Origin: Isoetes taiwanensis
Lineage: Eukaryota; Streptophyta; Lycopodiopsida; Isoetales; Isoetaceae
Assembly: GCA_021234155.1 (NCBI GenBank)
Contig: JAJEKV010000008.1
Coordinates: 4,697,086-4,761,085 of the forward strand
Length of the DNA stretch: 64,000 bases
Reading direction: 5' to 3'
A model generated the notes under the pieces. It was not told where the DNA came from. It worked only from the letters and a program-made list of their open reading frames with translations, and did not search any database. Position numbers and translations under genes: made by a program. Positions 1-10,430 of the stretch are shown one piece after another; the stretch's first letter is position 1, and each line of letters starts with the position of its first letter.

Positions 1-1640
1 GGCATGAAGAACCCTGTATGTGCAATTGCTGCTGCGACCAAAACTATGATATCAGGCGGGCTTTAATCTGCAAGGCCAAGGATGTAAAGGGGAGATACAA
101 TCTGGCGATGGCAGGGTCTTGTATGTGCATGTTCCGCACTTTTAGCACGAGGTGGGGAAGAGGAAGGAAAACTACTAATTTTAACCTCGATCGAAGTTTC
201 TAAGTAAAGAATTCTTATCTCAAGGCAACAAAAATATCATACCCAAAGACTATTTTAAGGATTATATCTATTTCGGAAACAATTTTTGACTTTTAATAGA
301 TAGGAGGGATCCTTGCCCTCCTTTCTATTTATGGGTTAAACTTCCCTGTAAAAAGTTTTTCTTTTTGTACTCTCCTTACTTATACTTTAATATATACCGA
401 CTTCATAAAAAAGATATGGGTGTTCTTGATAGAATACCCAAGGGAACTTATGCTTCGCAGAAACTTGACAAAAGTTTCATGGGCTTGTCAATATTTGTCG
501 TGATGCACATTTGCTTGATAACAGGAGCACCAAACTCAGCGCTGACATCTAGATCTTTGTGATGGTAGACCAAGATAAACATGGAGTTTGCATCCATGCT
601 GCGGATCGCTGACGATGTTTGCAAGGAACTCCGCTTCAACCGGTCCGGATTTGGAGCCGGGTTCCATCTGTGAGAATTCGTAAAGCTGCTGGCATTCTGC
701 GACTTCACGATTGGGGCCAACAAGGGCTTCGGAAAGTGGGCGTCAAGAAAGAGAGACTTAAAAAGAGAGCCGTCCCCGGAGCAAAGAGTTTGAAGTGTAG
801 GTAATCTTGGTGCAGCCATGGCAAAAGAGCTTGAGTAAAAGAGTGGTGATGCAAAGGCGGAAAGCGGAGAACGGAGGACGAAGGCGCAGAGAGACGAAAA
901 GGTTTAGGGCGCGCAAATGGAGGTGAAGAGGCATGATGAGGACGAAACTGCAACCGTTGATGGTGCCAGGTGTTGAAAGATGCCAAGGAGGCGATTGAGA
1001 GGCAAAAATTTGGCGAAGTCCCCAAACAACAAAGGGAGAAGCAATGAACGGTGGAGATGAGACGTGAGAAAATGATCGGATGTGATAGGTGGCCAAAGGA
1101 CACGCAGTAATGGTTGACGGGTATGAAAAGAAAGAATGACATTTAATGCTGGAATCTCGAAGTGGGATATCATTAACGAATGTGTCAGAAGGTACCATGG
1201 CTAGATATGTGGCTGGAGAAAAGATTCTCGTTTTAGAAAGAGCCGTGCATTGCAAACACGTTGGCAATTTTTCTGATTGGTCCACGTCGACAAGTAGTTC
1301 CTCGGTTGGCTATATAAGACGAACCGGGAGTGAAGCGAAGACATTCGATGGCGCTCAGCATGGCGGCTGCTGGTTTGAACGAGAATTGCACAATGCCTAC
1401 TAACTGTCAGGAGTGGATTACTTGTAAAATGGACTGTCTGGACCTCTGGCGCTGCCACAATCATGGCCTGCGAATGGATGGCTGGTGTGCCGGGATGGCT
1501 GAACATCCCGATCCTAATACCAACGGGATGGAGGTGGTTCTGCACCTTCGCTGGGATTCTAAACAAACGCCGGCTGGGACCTTCTACTACCTCCTCGCAT
1601 CACCTCCGGCTCCAACCCGGAGTAGAGGGTTTTTCTTCTT
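1..1640. other. Unassigned left-edge region with a TATA-like box and a short ORF
   Basis: No recognisable gene is seen here. A TATATAAG motif lies at 1311-1318 on the plus strand, about 30 bases before an ATG at 1348. The ATG opens a 100-codon frame ending at 1650, rich in Cys, His and Trp (for example CHNHG and GWCAGM). The last third of that frame overlaps the 3' flank of the gypsy element on the other strand, so if this was ever a gene start it has been cut by that element. Other open frames at 448-1290 are overlapping shadows on both strands with no family signature. Confidence 0.3.
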
Positions 1641-1646
1641 AGGTTT

Positions 1647-2771
1647 TTAGTAGATAGGGCTCGGAGCCCATTTTTGTATATAGGGCCGTGCCCATAGCGG
1701 AAATAGCTGGGCTATGCCCACATTTTGTAAAAAAAATCCACCTATAATATAATATGCCACTCTTTTAGTCACTTTGGTTGTGGTTGCGTCTTGAACAAAG
1801 ATCTCGTTTGTTGATTTTGCTTTCTGTGATGAAATGTTTTGAGGCTTAAAGCCATTAAATGTAGGTAATGGAGTGCCATCTAACTCAGCCAGTTGGAAAA
1901 CGCTGGGTCGAACCACTTGAACAATTTGATAAGGGCCAAGCCAACGAAACTTAAGTTTACCCGGAAAATTTTTGTACCGAGAATCATAAAGAAGAACCAA
2001 ATCTCCTTCTTTGAATGTTTTTGTCTTGTCTTGGACGTTTGTCATGTAAAGATTTTTGCAATCGTTGTCCATGATGAACACGAATATAAGCATCCCTTCT
2101 AAGTTCATCCAACTGTTCCAATTGATAGACCCTTTCTTTGGCTGCTAAAGAAGCGGATTATGGGCGTGAGCTGACTGAAAACGGAGTGTTGGAAGGATGT
2201 ATTCAAACGGCATGAGAGCTTCTTGACCATAAACCAATTTGAAAGGAGTGTGACGTGAGATGCATTTTGAAACAAGTATTGTAAGCCCAAAGAACAGTAG
2301 GAAGCTTGTTTTGCCGGGCCGGTCGAGAAGCGCCACAAATTTTCTTGAGAATTGTGACCCGAGTTTTGTTGGTGCTTTTCGCCCAAACCATTGCCTTTGA
2401 GGGTAGTAAGGTGTGCTCTTGTGATGATGTATCGGGAGATAATCCGGCCAGCTCCTTAATGGCAACGATTGATAAAATGAACTCCCCGGACACCCACCAG
2501 CTCCATGGGGCAGCCAATCGCGTGATGATTTGTTGATAAAGGACCCGGCCCGCTTGATGCGGTGTTGTCACGGAAGTGCGCGAAAGCCCATTTGGTAGCG
2601 CGAAGGCGATTGAGAACCAGAACGTAGCGGCACGGTGTGCCGCAGCGGGGAGGGTCGATGGGTCCCACAAAAATCCATTCCCCATTTGCTGAAGGGAAGT
2701 AGGCGGCAACCGGCGTCAAAGGAAGAGCGCCACGGGCCGCCGGGCCGCCCCACACGCCGGGCAAGCATCAC
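1647..2771 (-). pseudogene. Ty3/gypsy integrase and GPY/F module remnant
   Basis: Integrase catalytic-core sequence is spread across frames. It begins near 2771 with a zinc-finger end and a WIFVGPIDPPR segment, continues with STPYYPQ, and ends with HTPFKLVYGQEALMPFEY. The 2108-1647 frame carries KTFKEGDLVLLYDSRYKNF and then FRWLGPYQIVQVV, the GPY/F module that follows integrase in many plant Ty3/gypsy lineages. Almost the same residues occur at 19065-19950 on the other strand, in better condition, which confirms the identification. Confidence 0.8.
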
Positions 2772-2991
2772 ACGCGGCGTGGGCGTGGAGCGTGAGCTGC
2801 CTTTGAAGAGCGGGGCCCAATAACCGCTAAGAAGGGGATTTTTGCGCGTCGCGTGGTGTCACCATGAAAATGACCACCACCTAGCCCTTTGATGAGCTTC
2901 TCTGACAATATCCGAACTTCATGAGGTAGAAAACACAGTCAAGGATGGTATCCTTACCCTTTTGTAGAGATGTCCCGCAACCATGGTGTAG

Positions 2992-3578
2992 TCACCGGAC
3001 CTCGCGGAGAAATTGATGTCGACGGGATTGCCACTTGGCAGAGAGAACGCCGCCTTCCGGGTGGAAGAGCACCCGTGAGGGGAGGGAGGTACTGAAAGTC
3101 ATGGAACCAATGTGGGGTACTTTGACCAAAAAGAGTTGAGCTGGTCGAAAGGGAAAGGCCCGAGACTCCAAGGAGGAGGGATCATCCGTGGTGGATGCGG
3201 AAAGATAATCCGGGACAACATGAGATTTGCCGGCTTTGTGAACAATTTCAAAAGGTGCAAATTCTGCGCATGAGGACCCAACGAGCAATGCGACCCGTGC
3301 ATGGATTTGTTGATCAAATAAAGGAGTGCTTGGTGGTCAACAAAGAATTTGATCCGACTGCCCAAAAGATAGTGGACGGAAACGTTGGACACAAAAATTA
3401 AGCCCAAGGCTTCACGCCAGTGGCAGAGTAGTTGCCGCCAGAATTGAGTTTTCGGCTGGCATATCGGGTTTGGTTTGTCACAGCGCATCATATTCTTTGA
3501 GAAAGAACAGTTCGAGATAGCAAATGCCGGAGACATCGACATGAACATGAAAGGGCTTGTCCCATCTAGCGGGAACAA
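2992..3578 (-). pseudogene. Ty3/gypsy RNase H remnant
   Basis: Two overlapping minus-strand frames contain the end of an RNase H domain: LGSRIKFFVDHQALLYLINK, followed after a frameshift by a GKSHVVPDYLSA segment that corresponds to the usual HNxxADxLSR end of gypsy RNase H. It lies between the RT and integrase remnants in the expected order. It is too decayed to be functional. Confidence 0.65.
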
Positions 3579-3730
3579 GGACCGGGCCCGAAGTGAGCAA
3601 CTTCAACTGTTGGAAGCAAAGATCCGGCCGGGAATTCCAAGCCCAGGTGGATTCATCACCCGTGAGTTTATGAATGGATCTCAGAATGGTCGCTTAGTCC
3701 GTGAAATGAAAGTGGAGTAATAATTGACCT

Positions 3731-4629
3731 TTACCTGTGAAAGAGCGTGTCTCTTTGATATTGGCGGTGCTTGAGCCTTGAGCACATTAACCGATTTTGG
3801 CAGATCGTGGTGATACCTCGCTTTGGCTTCATAACGTGGCCCAAACAGAACCCCGAGGTGACGCGAAAAGGTGCATTTCTCGTGATTGAGACTAATGCTA
3901 GACTCATCACATTTCTGGAAAGACGAAGTTCCAATTTATCCAAATGGTCAGCCATGGAACCGTAGGCGCAGAAGTCATCTTGAAAATTTGTAAAGAAGGA
4001 TTTTCCTTCATAAAATCATGAAAACCTGAGAGCATTATGCTGAAATGTTGATGGAGAGTTTGATAATCCAAAAGGAACCACCTTTGTAGGCAAAAAGCAC
4101 CGTGGGGGTGGTGAAAGTAGTCTTGAGTTGATCAGATTTTGATTGAGATCCTGATTGTAGCCGAAAAAAACCATCCATGAAGGAGTACATCCATGGCCAA
4201 AGCAACCTCTTCCTTAACCCGGAGGGGAAGGGAAGTGGAAATGATCACGCCCGTGGCGATTGAGTTTTCGGTAGTCCACGCAGACGCCGGATCTTACCAT
4301 TGTGTTTGAGTGCAATGACGATGGGGATCACCCATTGAATGTTTGACCTCATAGATCAAACCCGTAGCAAGGAGTTTGTCAATTTCGCCTTGACGCTGAA
4401 TATCAATGTAATTAGGGTTGAGCCGTATCGCCGCTGCTAAACCGGTCGCGTGCATCGATTTAGTAGGAATGGTGAGTTCCCCAAGCTTTTGTTGATTCCC
4501 CAAGATCTCTCGTAGCTCCGTGCTAAAATGTGTTTGAACTTTTTGAAGAGCTTGACGGCCTGCGGACGATAGGGGATTTCGGAAGATTGGCGAATTGCCC
4601 ACGCAGGTGATTTCACTTCGTGAGTCCAA
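3731..4629 (-). pseudogene. Ty3/gypsy reverse transcriptase remnant
   Basis: The N-terminal finger region is open at 4629-4294 (IRLNPNYIDIQRQGEIDKLL, then a GLIYEVKHS segment), which matches the start of plant gypsy RT. A motif-A-like sequence, YSFMDGFFGYNQ, can be read near 4195-4150, and the YxDD box appears as FQDDFCAYG near 3990-3965, followed by HLDKLELRLSR. These lie in different frames, so the domain is broken at least twice. The catalytic aspartates are still visible. Confidence 0.65.
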
Positions 4630-5143
4630 TATGAGGTATCACTTGCGGTCCCCGGACAATATGAGCAGCGGTTGAAGCATAATCAGATGCGCGGCACTCG
4701 CTGCGGGTGAAAAGAGAGGTTGCTGAGTTTCATCCGCAGAGGTTGCTTCATAACAGCGCGTACATCTACAAGAGCTGCGTGAGTTTCAGCAAAGATTCGA
4801 AAAGTGATCAACTCGCTGGATTCTATTGCAAGGAGCCGTGTAAGGGTCAAGCAGCGCCCACTGGGTCTCGACCAAGAGTCATTTCTCCCAAGGATCAAAG
4901 ATATCTCGGTAGGATGACAAGAGGCGCTCACAGTGGAGCCTCAACTCGATAGATATTCCGGGCGCCCTCGGACTGCAGGTCTGAGAGAGAGGGTTCAAGC
5001 ATGGATCCGTAAATGATCTTGCCCGCTTCCAAGTCCATGGTGGCATTGAGGTGACCATCGCTGATGACTAACGATCCGCGGGGCTCCAAGAATGAATACT
5101 TTTGGCCCGGCGGAGAAAAGGTCTTCCCACCAACATTTCATAA

Positions 5144-5494
5144 TCACCGTAATCTTCTCCAGCCTTCCAAAACACCAAATTCCAAGGGGAATCGGAGATC
5201 ACCAATGTTGATGTGAAGAAGAGGCGACGCCTTGAGGTCTGCTTGTGATATGGCCATTAGCCAATTTGATGTCATATGGGGCACGAAAAGAGTTGTTTGA
5301 TGCCCATTTGTTTGGCGGAGTTTATCCGTGATGAGATTGATCGCACTACCCCGGTCAATTTGAACATGATTGACTTGTTGATTGTCCACCGTGGCATGGA
5401 CCGCGGGTGTGGAGGTAGCAACAGCCCCAACTAAAACAGTTCGGGTTTTGAATCGGTCCTTGAGAGCAGGACAGAGTTTCAAAATTGTTGCCAA
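5144..5494 (-). pseudogene. Ty3/gypsy aspartic protease remnant
   Basis: This 116-residue frame has the retropepsin-like layout of plant gypsy elements: VHATVDNQQVNHVQIDRGSAINLI followed by a hydrophobic flap region and LLHINIGDLRFPLEFGVLE. The active-site triplet expected as D-S/T-G is D-R-G here, so catalysis is probably lost. It sits between gag and reverse transcriptase, as expected. Upstream frames at 5355-5826 hold gag-protease linker sequence without a clear domain. Confidence 0.6.
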
Positions 5495-6255
5495 GCTTAA
5501 AGGGATTTTTGATCTTGGCTAGCTCCTCTTGGAGTTCCAGAGGTACGTGAGAAAAAGGATCTGCTGGATCCACGGGTGCTGGAGTGCATGGTAAGGAAGC
5601 AGCAACTTCTTTGAGCAGGTCAACCTCTGCAGCAATATTGGGATATGTCTGAGAGCGTGGAGGTTGAGATGAGGAAGGTGTATCGTGGCGTTGTTGAGCT
5701 CTGGTGGTGGCATGAACATTTGCCAACGTGGCGGCCTTCAGCAAAGAGCTTTGCATGAGGTTCAAAAATGCTTTGGCGAACTTTAGGCATGACATGCGGC
5801 ATGAGTTTCTCCAAGTCAGGCAGCAAAGTGAACCTTTTTCTTCGCCATGAGGAATGGTGTCTACCGCAGCGAAAGGCTGCGTGCTATTCGATAATGGTTA
5901 AGGGGCGGACGCCGGGTCCGGGCATGAAACCAAACCAACCCAACCCAATTTGATGGCTGAACCGGAGGATTAAGCGCTCGAAAAAATCTCTTCCCCGCAT
6001 TTGTTGATCCATCCGAGGTTGATTTGCGTGAGCTGGTTGATAGCGTGATTGCCGAGGCGCGTGGTGGCTTCTTAAGAACTGGTCTCGGCCTTGTTTGCCA
6101 TTAGCAATCCAGAGTTGGTAAGTCGTGGAGGCGGACCGATGTGGTCCTGATTGGTGCCCCGGAAGCCGCACCGAACTTGTGGAAGTTGAGGACACGCCCG
6201 TGGTGGTATGACCCCATTCCCACAAAGGATAACAGCGGCGAGCTTTTTAGAAGGA

Positions 6256-7628
6256 TCAAAAGCGAGGACGTGTGTTGGGTCCCGATTGTTGCTCATGTTG
6301 CCGATAGAGTTGATCGGTTGCTTTTGAAGGGTGGTGGGCTGCCGATAGATGCGATTGTTGCCGAGGTGTTGTTTGCACTTGATAAACTAGTTTGTTGCGG
6401 AACGGTGTAGGATGAGTGCGAAGTGCACTCTTCCGTGGGCATGATTGCACATGTTGCATCTTTTGCAATGAGGCGGGCCATTGGTCATTGCACTCTATTC
6501 GCCAAGTGGCCTTGGTATTTGCGTGATATGGCACCAGATCCGACAAGGCTGCGGGATTGGCGGTTGAGGCTGAACAGCGTAGCCCGCGTGGAACCATGAC
6601 AGTGGAATGAAAGGGAGCTCTTGAAGAGCCACGCCACGGAGGAAACATTGATCGAAAGTGATTGACAAGGTCGATAGCCTGCTCCAAAGTCTTGGGACGC
6701 AGGTATTCAGTCATGAGTCGAATAGCTGGAGGAAGTCCTTGGAGAAACCAGACCAAAATCTGGCTCTGTGTTGGGTACTCCTTGAGCTTGCTGAGCAGAA
6801 TGTGAAGACGATCTGCAAAATCCCGGGCGGACTCCGTGGGCTCTTGTTGAAGGTCATTGAGTTGTTTGAGATGAAGTTGATCATCATCCGTGGTCCCATA
6901 GTGAGAAAGAAAAGCAGTTCTCATTTCTGACCAATCTTGTTTCCAGTGGCTTTTGTTGGACATGAGCCATTGATGAGGAGAGCCACGCAGGGTGGTGGAA
7001 AAGATGTGGAATTTCAGTTGAGGTTGCGCATGACCATTTAGGACAGCTAGAGCCTCAAATTCTTCCATGTGGGCCTGAGCACTTTGGTCTAAGGGTTTGC
7101 CTTAAGTCGGGTTTAAGAGTCCGAAAAGGTAGATGTGAAAGTGCTTGATTGGACAGAAAAAGATAGTGAGTATATTGAGGTGGAGTTGGAGGTGGCATGG
7201 TGCCCGAAGGACCACGATGAAGGGGTGATCTGCGGTTGAGGACGAAGGTGCTCGAGCATTGGTTTTGAGGTCCGTAAGGTTGTAAACAGAAGAGCGGTGG
7301 GAAATGTAGGGAAAGGAAATTCTGGGCAGGCGCCAAAAGAGACCTCGTGGATATCCCTCGCCACCCGGGAGATGATGGTTGTGAAGGAAGAGGCGATGGC
7401 CCAAGAGTGATGGATGTAGGCATGTTGAGGAGGGTAAGGAAAGTAAGGTTGAGAAGGTTGAGCCTGATAGGGCTCTGATAGTGATGAGGTGGCGAGGGCT
7501 GTGAGCAATGTTTGCACGCTTTGGGGCAGGGAAAGGGACGAGATAGGACACAAAGGGTGGGTGGCGCCTCGACCGAGCCTAGGATCCATACATGTCATGA
7601 ACAGTTTCCTTCGATGATGACGCTCCAA
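6256..7628 (-). pseudogene. Ty3/gypsy gag capsid remnant
   Basis: The longest open piece (7068-6256, 270 residues) carries the capsid core of plant Ty3/gypsy Gag: an MEEFEALAVLNG start, a GSPHQWLMS segment, then SWSEMRTAFLSHY-like and LNDLQQEPTESARDF motifs, typical of the retrotransposon gag family. Proline-rich N-terminal sequence is scattered over three frames at 7628-7055. The zinc knuckle just downstream is split: one frame gives LCGNG and the other WEWGHTT, which together resemble CxxCxxxGHxxxxC. The protein would form the cytoplasmic virus-like particle. It is inactive here because of frameshifts on both sides of the core. Confidence 0.75.
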
Positions 7629-7900
7629 GCGATGCCGCTGGGAGAAAGGAGTTCTTTCCGTGCGGAAGTTTCGGATGACATGGCACGAAGAAAGTAGGAT
7701 TGAATCGGGACCCGCATCACGCCCAGTGTTTGGGGTGCGCGGTTCGGGAACTCCTGGAAGACAGCCCTCGGGAGGACCCGTGGATCTAACAGAGAGTCGA
7801 GGGGACTATGTCACTTGGATTTGTAAGAAGAGAACAAGAAGAAGAAAACGAGAACAAAGAGAACAATGAGAGGAAAATGATAAGCTTCCTTTGATATCAA

Positions 7901-8314
7901 TGATGAACATACATGAGCTCTCGTCAATCGAGAAGATCAATGGAGACAAGATTCAAAAACTCATCTAGCCATCATGTGCTAGCTCTACTATATATATAGT
8001 ACAATGGCCTTTTGGCCCAATATAGACACTCGACCGATCTCGGTGCCGACTCGAAGGAGGCTGATTTTGCAGGAATGCCGGGCGGTGCCTCTTGAAGTGC
8101 CTAGAATCATGCTGGCTGACGCTGGCGGTGACAGGCCATCATTTGTCTCCGAGCGGCGCCTCTTGGTACCCGACCTGTGCTTTGGCAAGTGGGTCTGGCC
8201 GCTGGTCTTCTACTTGGGTCTTTGGCCTGACCCGTGGTTGACTGTGGATCCTTGTTCTTGACCTGGTCCGTCGTATGCATGAATAGTCCTGTACCAGGAG
8301 GCACAGGACTAACA
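7901..8314 (-). repeat. Candidate 5' LTR with primer-binding site
   Basis: On the minus strand this segment starts TGTTAGTCCTGTGCC and ends TTCATCA, so it has the TG...CA ends of an LTR. The next bases downstream, TTGATATCAAAGG (7900-7888), resemble the initiator-Met primer-binding site of plant LTR elements (TGGTATCAGAG) at 9 of 11 positions. A TATATATATAG run near 7990-8000 could be the LTR TATA box. Length is 414 bp. No partner LTR was found in the window, so the boundaries rest on the ends and the primer site only. Confidence 0.5.
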
Positions 8315-8778
8315 TCGACTCCATATAACTCAGCCTATACAACAATCTTTTGTCTATGAATGCCCTCCTGGTAATCAGCTCTTCAGCATGCCATGGGAAT
8401 TTTATTTTGGTTCTTGAATTTCTGTTTTCTAATTTGCAGAAGAAGTGGAGGATACAAACGTTCCTACATATGATGATACTTGTGTTGATTATGTACATGA
8501 CATCCAAAATCAGCACATGCAGGACTCAGTGGAAGCAGGTACATTCTTTCATGTGCAGTTTTTTTTAAGCAATCTGTTTTATGTAGTGCTTAATTTATTT
8601 CATATGTAGTGCTTCATTCTTAGTATTGTTTACTATTTGCAGAATATGAAACACAGATAGAAGCAGGTACATTCTTTCATGTGCAGTTTTTTTTAAGCAA
8701 TCTATTTTATGTAGTGCTTAATTTATTTCATATATGTAGTGATTCATTCGGTATTGTTTACTAAGAATATGAAACAGG
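8315..8778. repeat. Short direct repeat of about 95 bp, two copies
   Basis: A segment beginning AGAAGCAGGTACATTC and running through a T-rich stretch and GTAGTGCTTAATTTATTTC occurs at about 8533-8625 and again at about 8660-8750. The copies are nearly identical, so the duplication is recent. It lies just before the ORF at 8779 and may be part of an intron or 5' region of that gene. Confidence 0.7.
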
Positions 8779-9312
8779 ATGGAAGATAGTTTGTTACTCT
8801 ACAGGAAAAAAGTCTTAAAAGAGAAGGCAAAAGAGAGAGCAAGAAAGAGAGCAAGGAAAGCCGAATTGAAGGAAGAGGACAAAGAATTTGAAGAGAATGT
8901 TTTCAGTAAGAGAAGAAAACAACAACTGTCGAGGTTGATTGCAGACCATGCTAATGAGGTATGTCATAAAGTTTCAAAGAATGAGAGGAAAGAAGTTCTT
9001 CAAGGTGCTGCTAAGTTGCTGCCAGAATTTGAAATGTTAAAATTGAAAGAAGTAGACACAATGAGAAAGATAGTTAACAACCTCAAGAATTCTCTTGCAA
9101 ACCATAAGCATGCCAGATCTACTGATGTACTTACAGCAAGGACCTCAGCCATGGTATATGCTGTTGTCCCTGGCACTAATTGCTTGGGAACTTCCAAGTG
9201 CCTAAACTTGAATAGAAGATATGTGACAACAGCAGTTCAGAGGAGAAAAACAGCAGAAATTGGTGATGGCCCATGGTCAATGTTCAAAAAGAAACCAGAT
9301 CTGATAAACTAA
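8779..9312 (+). CDS. Unrecognised lysine/arginine-rich protein, probably an exon or TE-borne gene
   Basis: A 177-codon frame starts MEDSLLLYRKKVLKEK. Residues 10-35 are a strongly basic, probably helical stretch of alternating KERARK units, followed by an acidic patch and a mixed region ending GDGPWSMFKKKP. Downstream, in another frame, a coding-like segment (VSPCKKHVIKIRLGKGKK, about 9365-9420) runs into a plausible GT donor at 9460 and a TGCAG acceptor near 9525, so the true gene may continue with a frameshift and an intron into the repeat at 9540. I do not recognise the family. The setting, among transposons, suggests a TE-encoded or captured gene. Confidence 0.4.
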   Translation: MEDSLLLYRKKVLKEKAKERARKRARKAELKEEDKEFEENVFSKRRKQQLSRLIADHANEVCHKVSKNERKEVLQGAAKLLPEFEMLKLKEVDTMRKIVNNLKNSLANHKHARSTDVLTARTSAMVYAVVPGTNCLGTSKCLNLNRRYVTTAVQRRKTAEIGDGPWSMFKKKPDLIN

Positions 9313-9544
9313 GTAGAAAAGCAAAGAGAAATTAGTAATTGATTTTGGACTCATCGGACCGAAAGTGTCACCATGCAAGAAACATGTTATTAAGATTAGG
9401 CTTGGCAAAGGAAAGAAGATAATGCATGCTCTACACTTCTTGGAAGAAACTGAGGTTGGTTTTTTTCTTTTAAGTTTATAATTCATTTGTTTACAATACT
9501 AATGTACTTGTTACTTTTAATGCAGTGTTCTTTTTATGCTAGTT

Positions 9545-9860
9545 TTCGGAAAGTCAACAGACAAGTCAACAGAGAAGGTGGCACGCAAATCAGTAGCCAA
9601 GTCAGCAGGCAAGGTGGCAGCCAAGTCAACAGCCAAGTCAGCAGGTAAGTCAACAGACAAGTCAACAGACAAAGTGGCAGGCAAATCAGTAGCCAAGTCA
9701 GCAGGCAAGGTGGCAGCCAAGTCAACAGCCAAGTCAGCAAACAAGTCAGCAGACAAGTCAGCAGACAAGTCAGCAGGCAAGGTGGCAGCCAAGTCAACAA
9801 CCAAGTCATCAGGCAATATGGCAGCCAAGTCAACAGCTAAATCATCCAAGTCTAAAATTA
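9545..9860 (+). repeat. Minisatellite of AAGTCAGCAGGC-type units, open in several frames
   Basis: Units of 12 to 15 bases such as AAGTCAACAGACAAGTCAGC and GGCAAGGTGGCAGCC are repeated about 25 times. One plus frame (9536-9880) reads as KSAGKVAAKSTAK repeats and resembles a histone-H1-like tail. A second plus frame, in line with a possible upstream exon, reads SQVSRQGGSQVN. Two minus frames are also open, with DLAADLP-like and LTWLPPCLL repeats. Unit lengths in multiples of three keep all frames open, so an open frame alone is not evidence of coding. Confidence 0.8.
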
Positions 9861-9880
9861 CCAAAAGATTAGACAAGTGA

Positions 9881-10430
9881 CCAACTCACATAACAATAAA
9901 AACACACAATTGACAATTTCATTCCAACCATCCCTTGACAATTTAAACTTGTAAATGCCAAGAACAAAATAAAACCATTGGTTAATGCAAATGGGTTTGG
10001 TTAATTCTTCCCATGTTTCAAACCATTCAATTGTAACAATCAATGAATTAACTTTGAATTCTAAATTGAATTAGCTTTGAATTAACTATCAATTAACTTT
10101 GATTGCAAATGCATGTAAGTGGTTGTGCAAATGCTCTATGGTTATCTAATTCTATGGTTATCTAATTCTAATGGTCATCTAATTCTATGATTATCCACTT
10201 CAAGCAACCATTAGTTAATTTTAATGGTTAAATTTAATGGTTAAAATTCAATGGTATCAAAATCGATCCAATGGTCTTAAATTTAATTTTCAGCCTAATC
10301 ATCTTATATTATAATGTTGTGTAATGGACCGCACCCTAAATCGGACGGTCGAGGATTTGATTGACCAATGGTGGAGATGATGTGTGCGTGTCTTCAACTA
10401 AAATTTCATCTTGACTATGGCTTCAATATA
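9881..10430. other. AT-rich spacer without a gene
   Basis: The stretch has repeated ATTAACTTTGAATT and GGTTATCTAATTCTA motifs and no coding signal. The end (10330-10400) contains AATCGGACGGTCGAGG, similar in style to sequences before the purine tracts at 12370 and 14470. This suggests that the purine tracts and their left flanks belong to one repeat family. Confidence 0.5.

Larger units (their letters stand above)
1647..8314 (-). mobile_element. Degenerate Ty3/gypsy LTR retrotransposon
   Basis: Read on the minus strand, the domains run in canonical Ty3/gypsy order: a candidate 5' LTR (7901-8314), gag (7628-6256), a broken CCHC zinc knuckle (about 6225), aspartic protease (5494-5144), reverse transcriptase (about 4600-3730), RNase H (3578-2992), integrase (2771-2145) and a GPY/F C-terminal module (2108-1647). 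Every domain is split by stops and frameshifts, so the element is dead. A 3' LTR matching the candidate 5' LTR is not visible between 1 and 1647, so the 3' end is truncated or replaced. A second copy of the same lineage lies at 19040-20225 on the plus strand. Confidence 0.85.
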
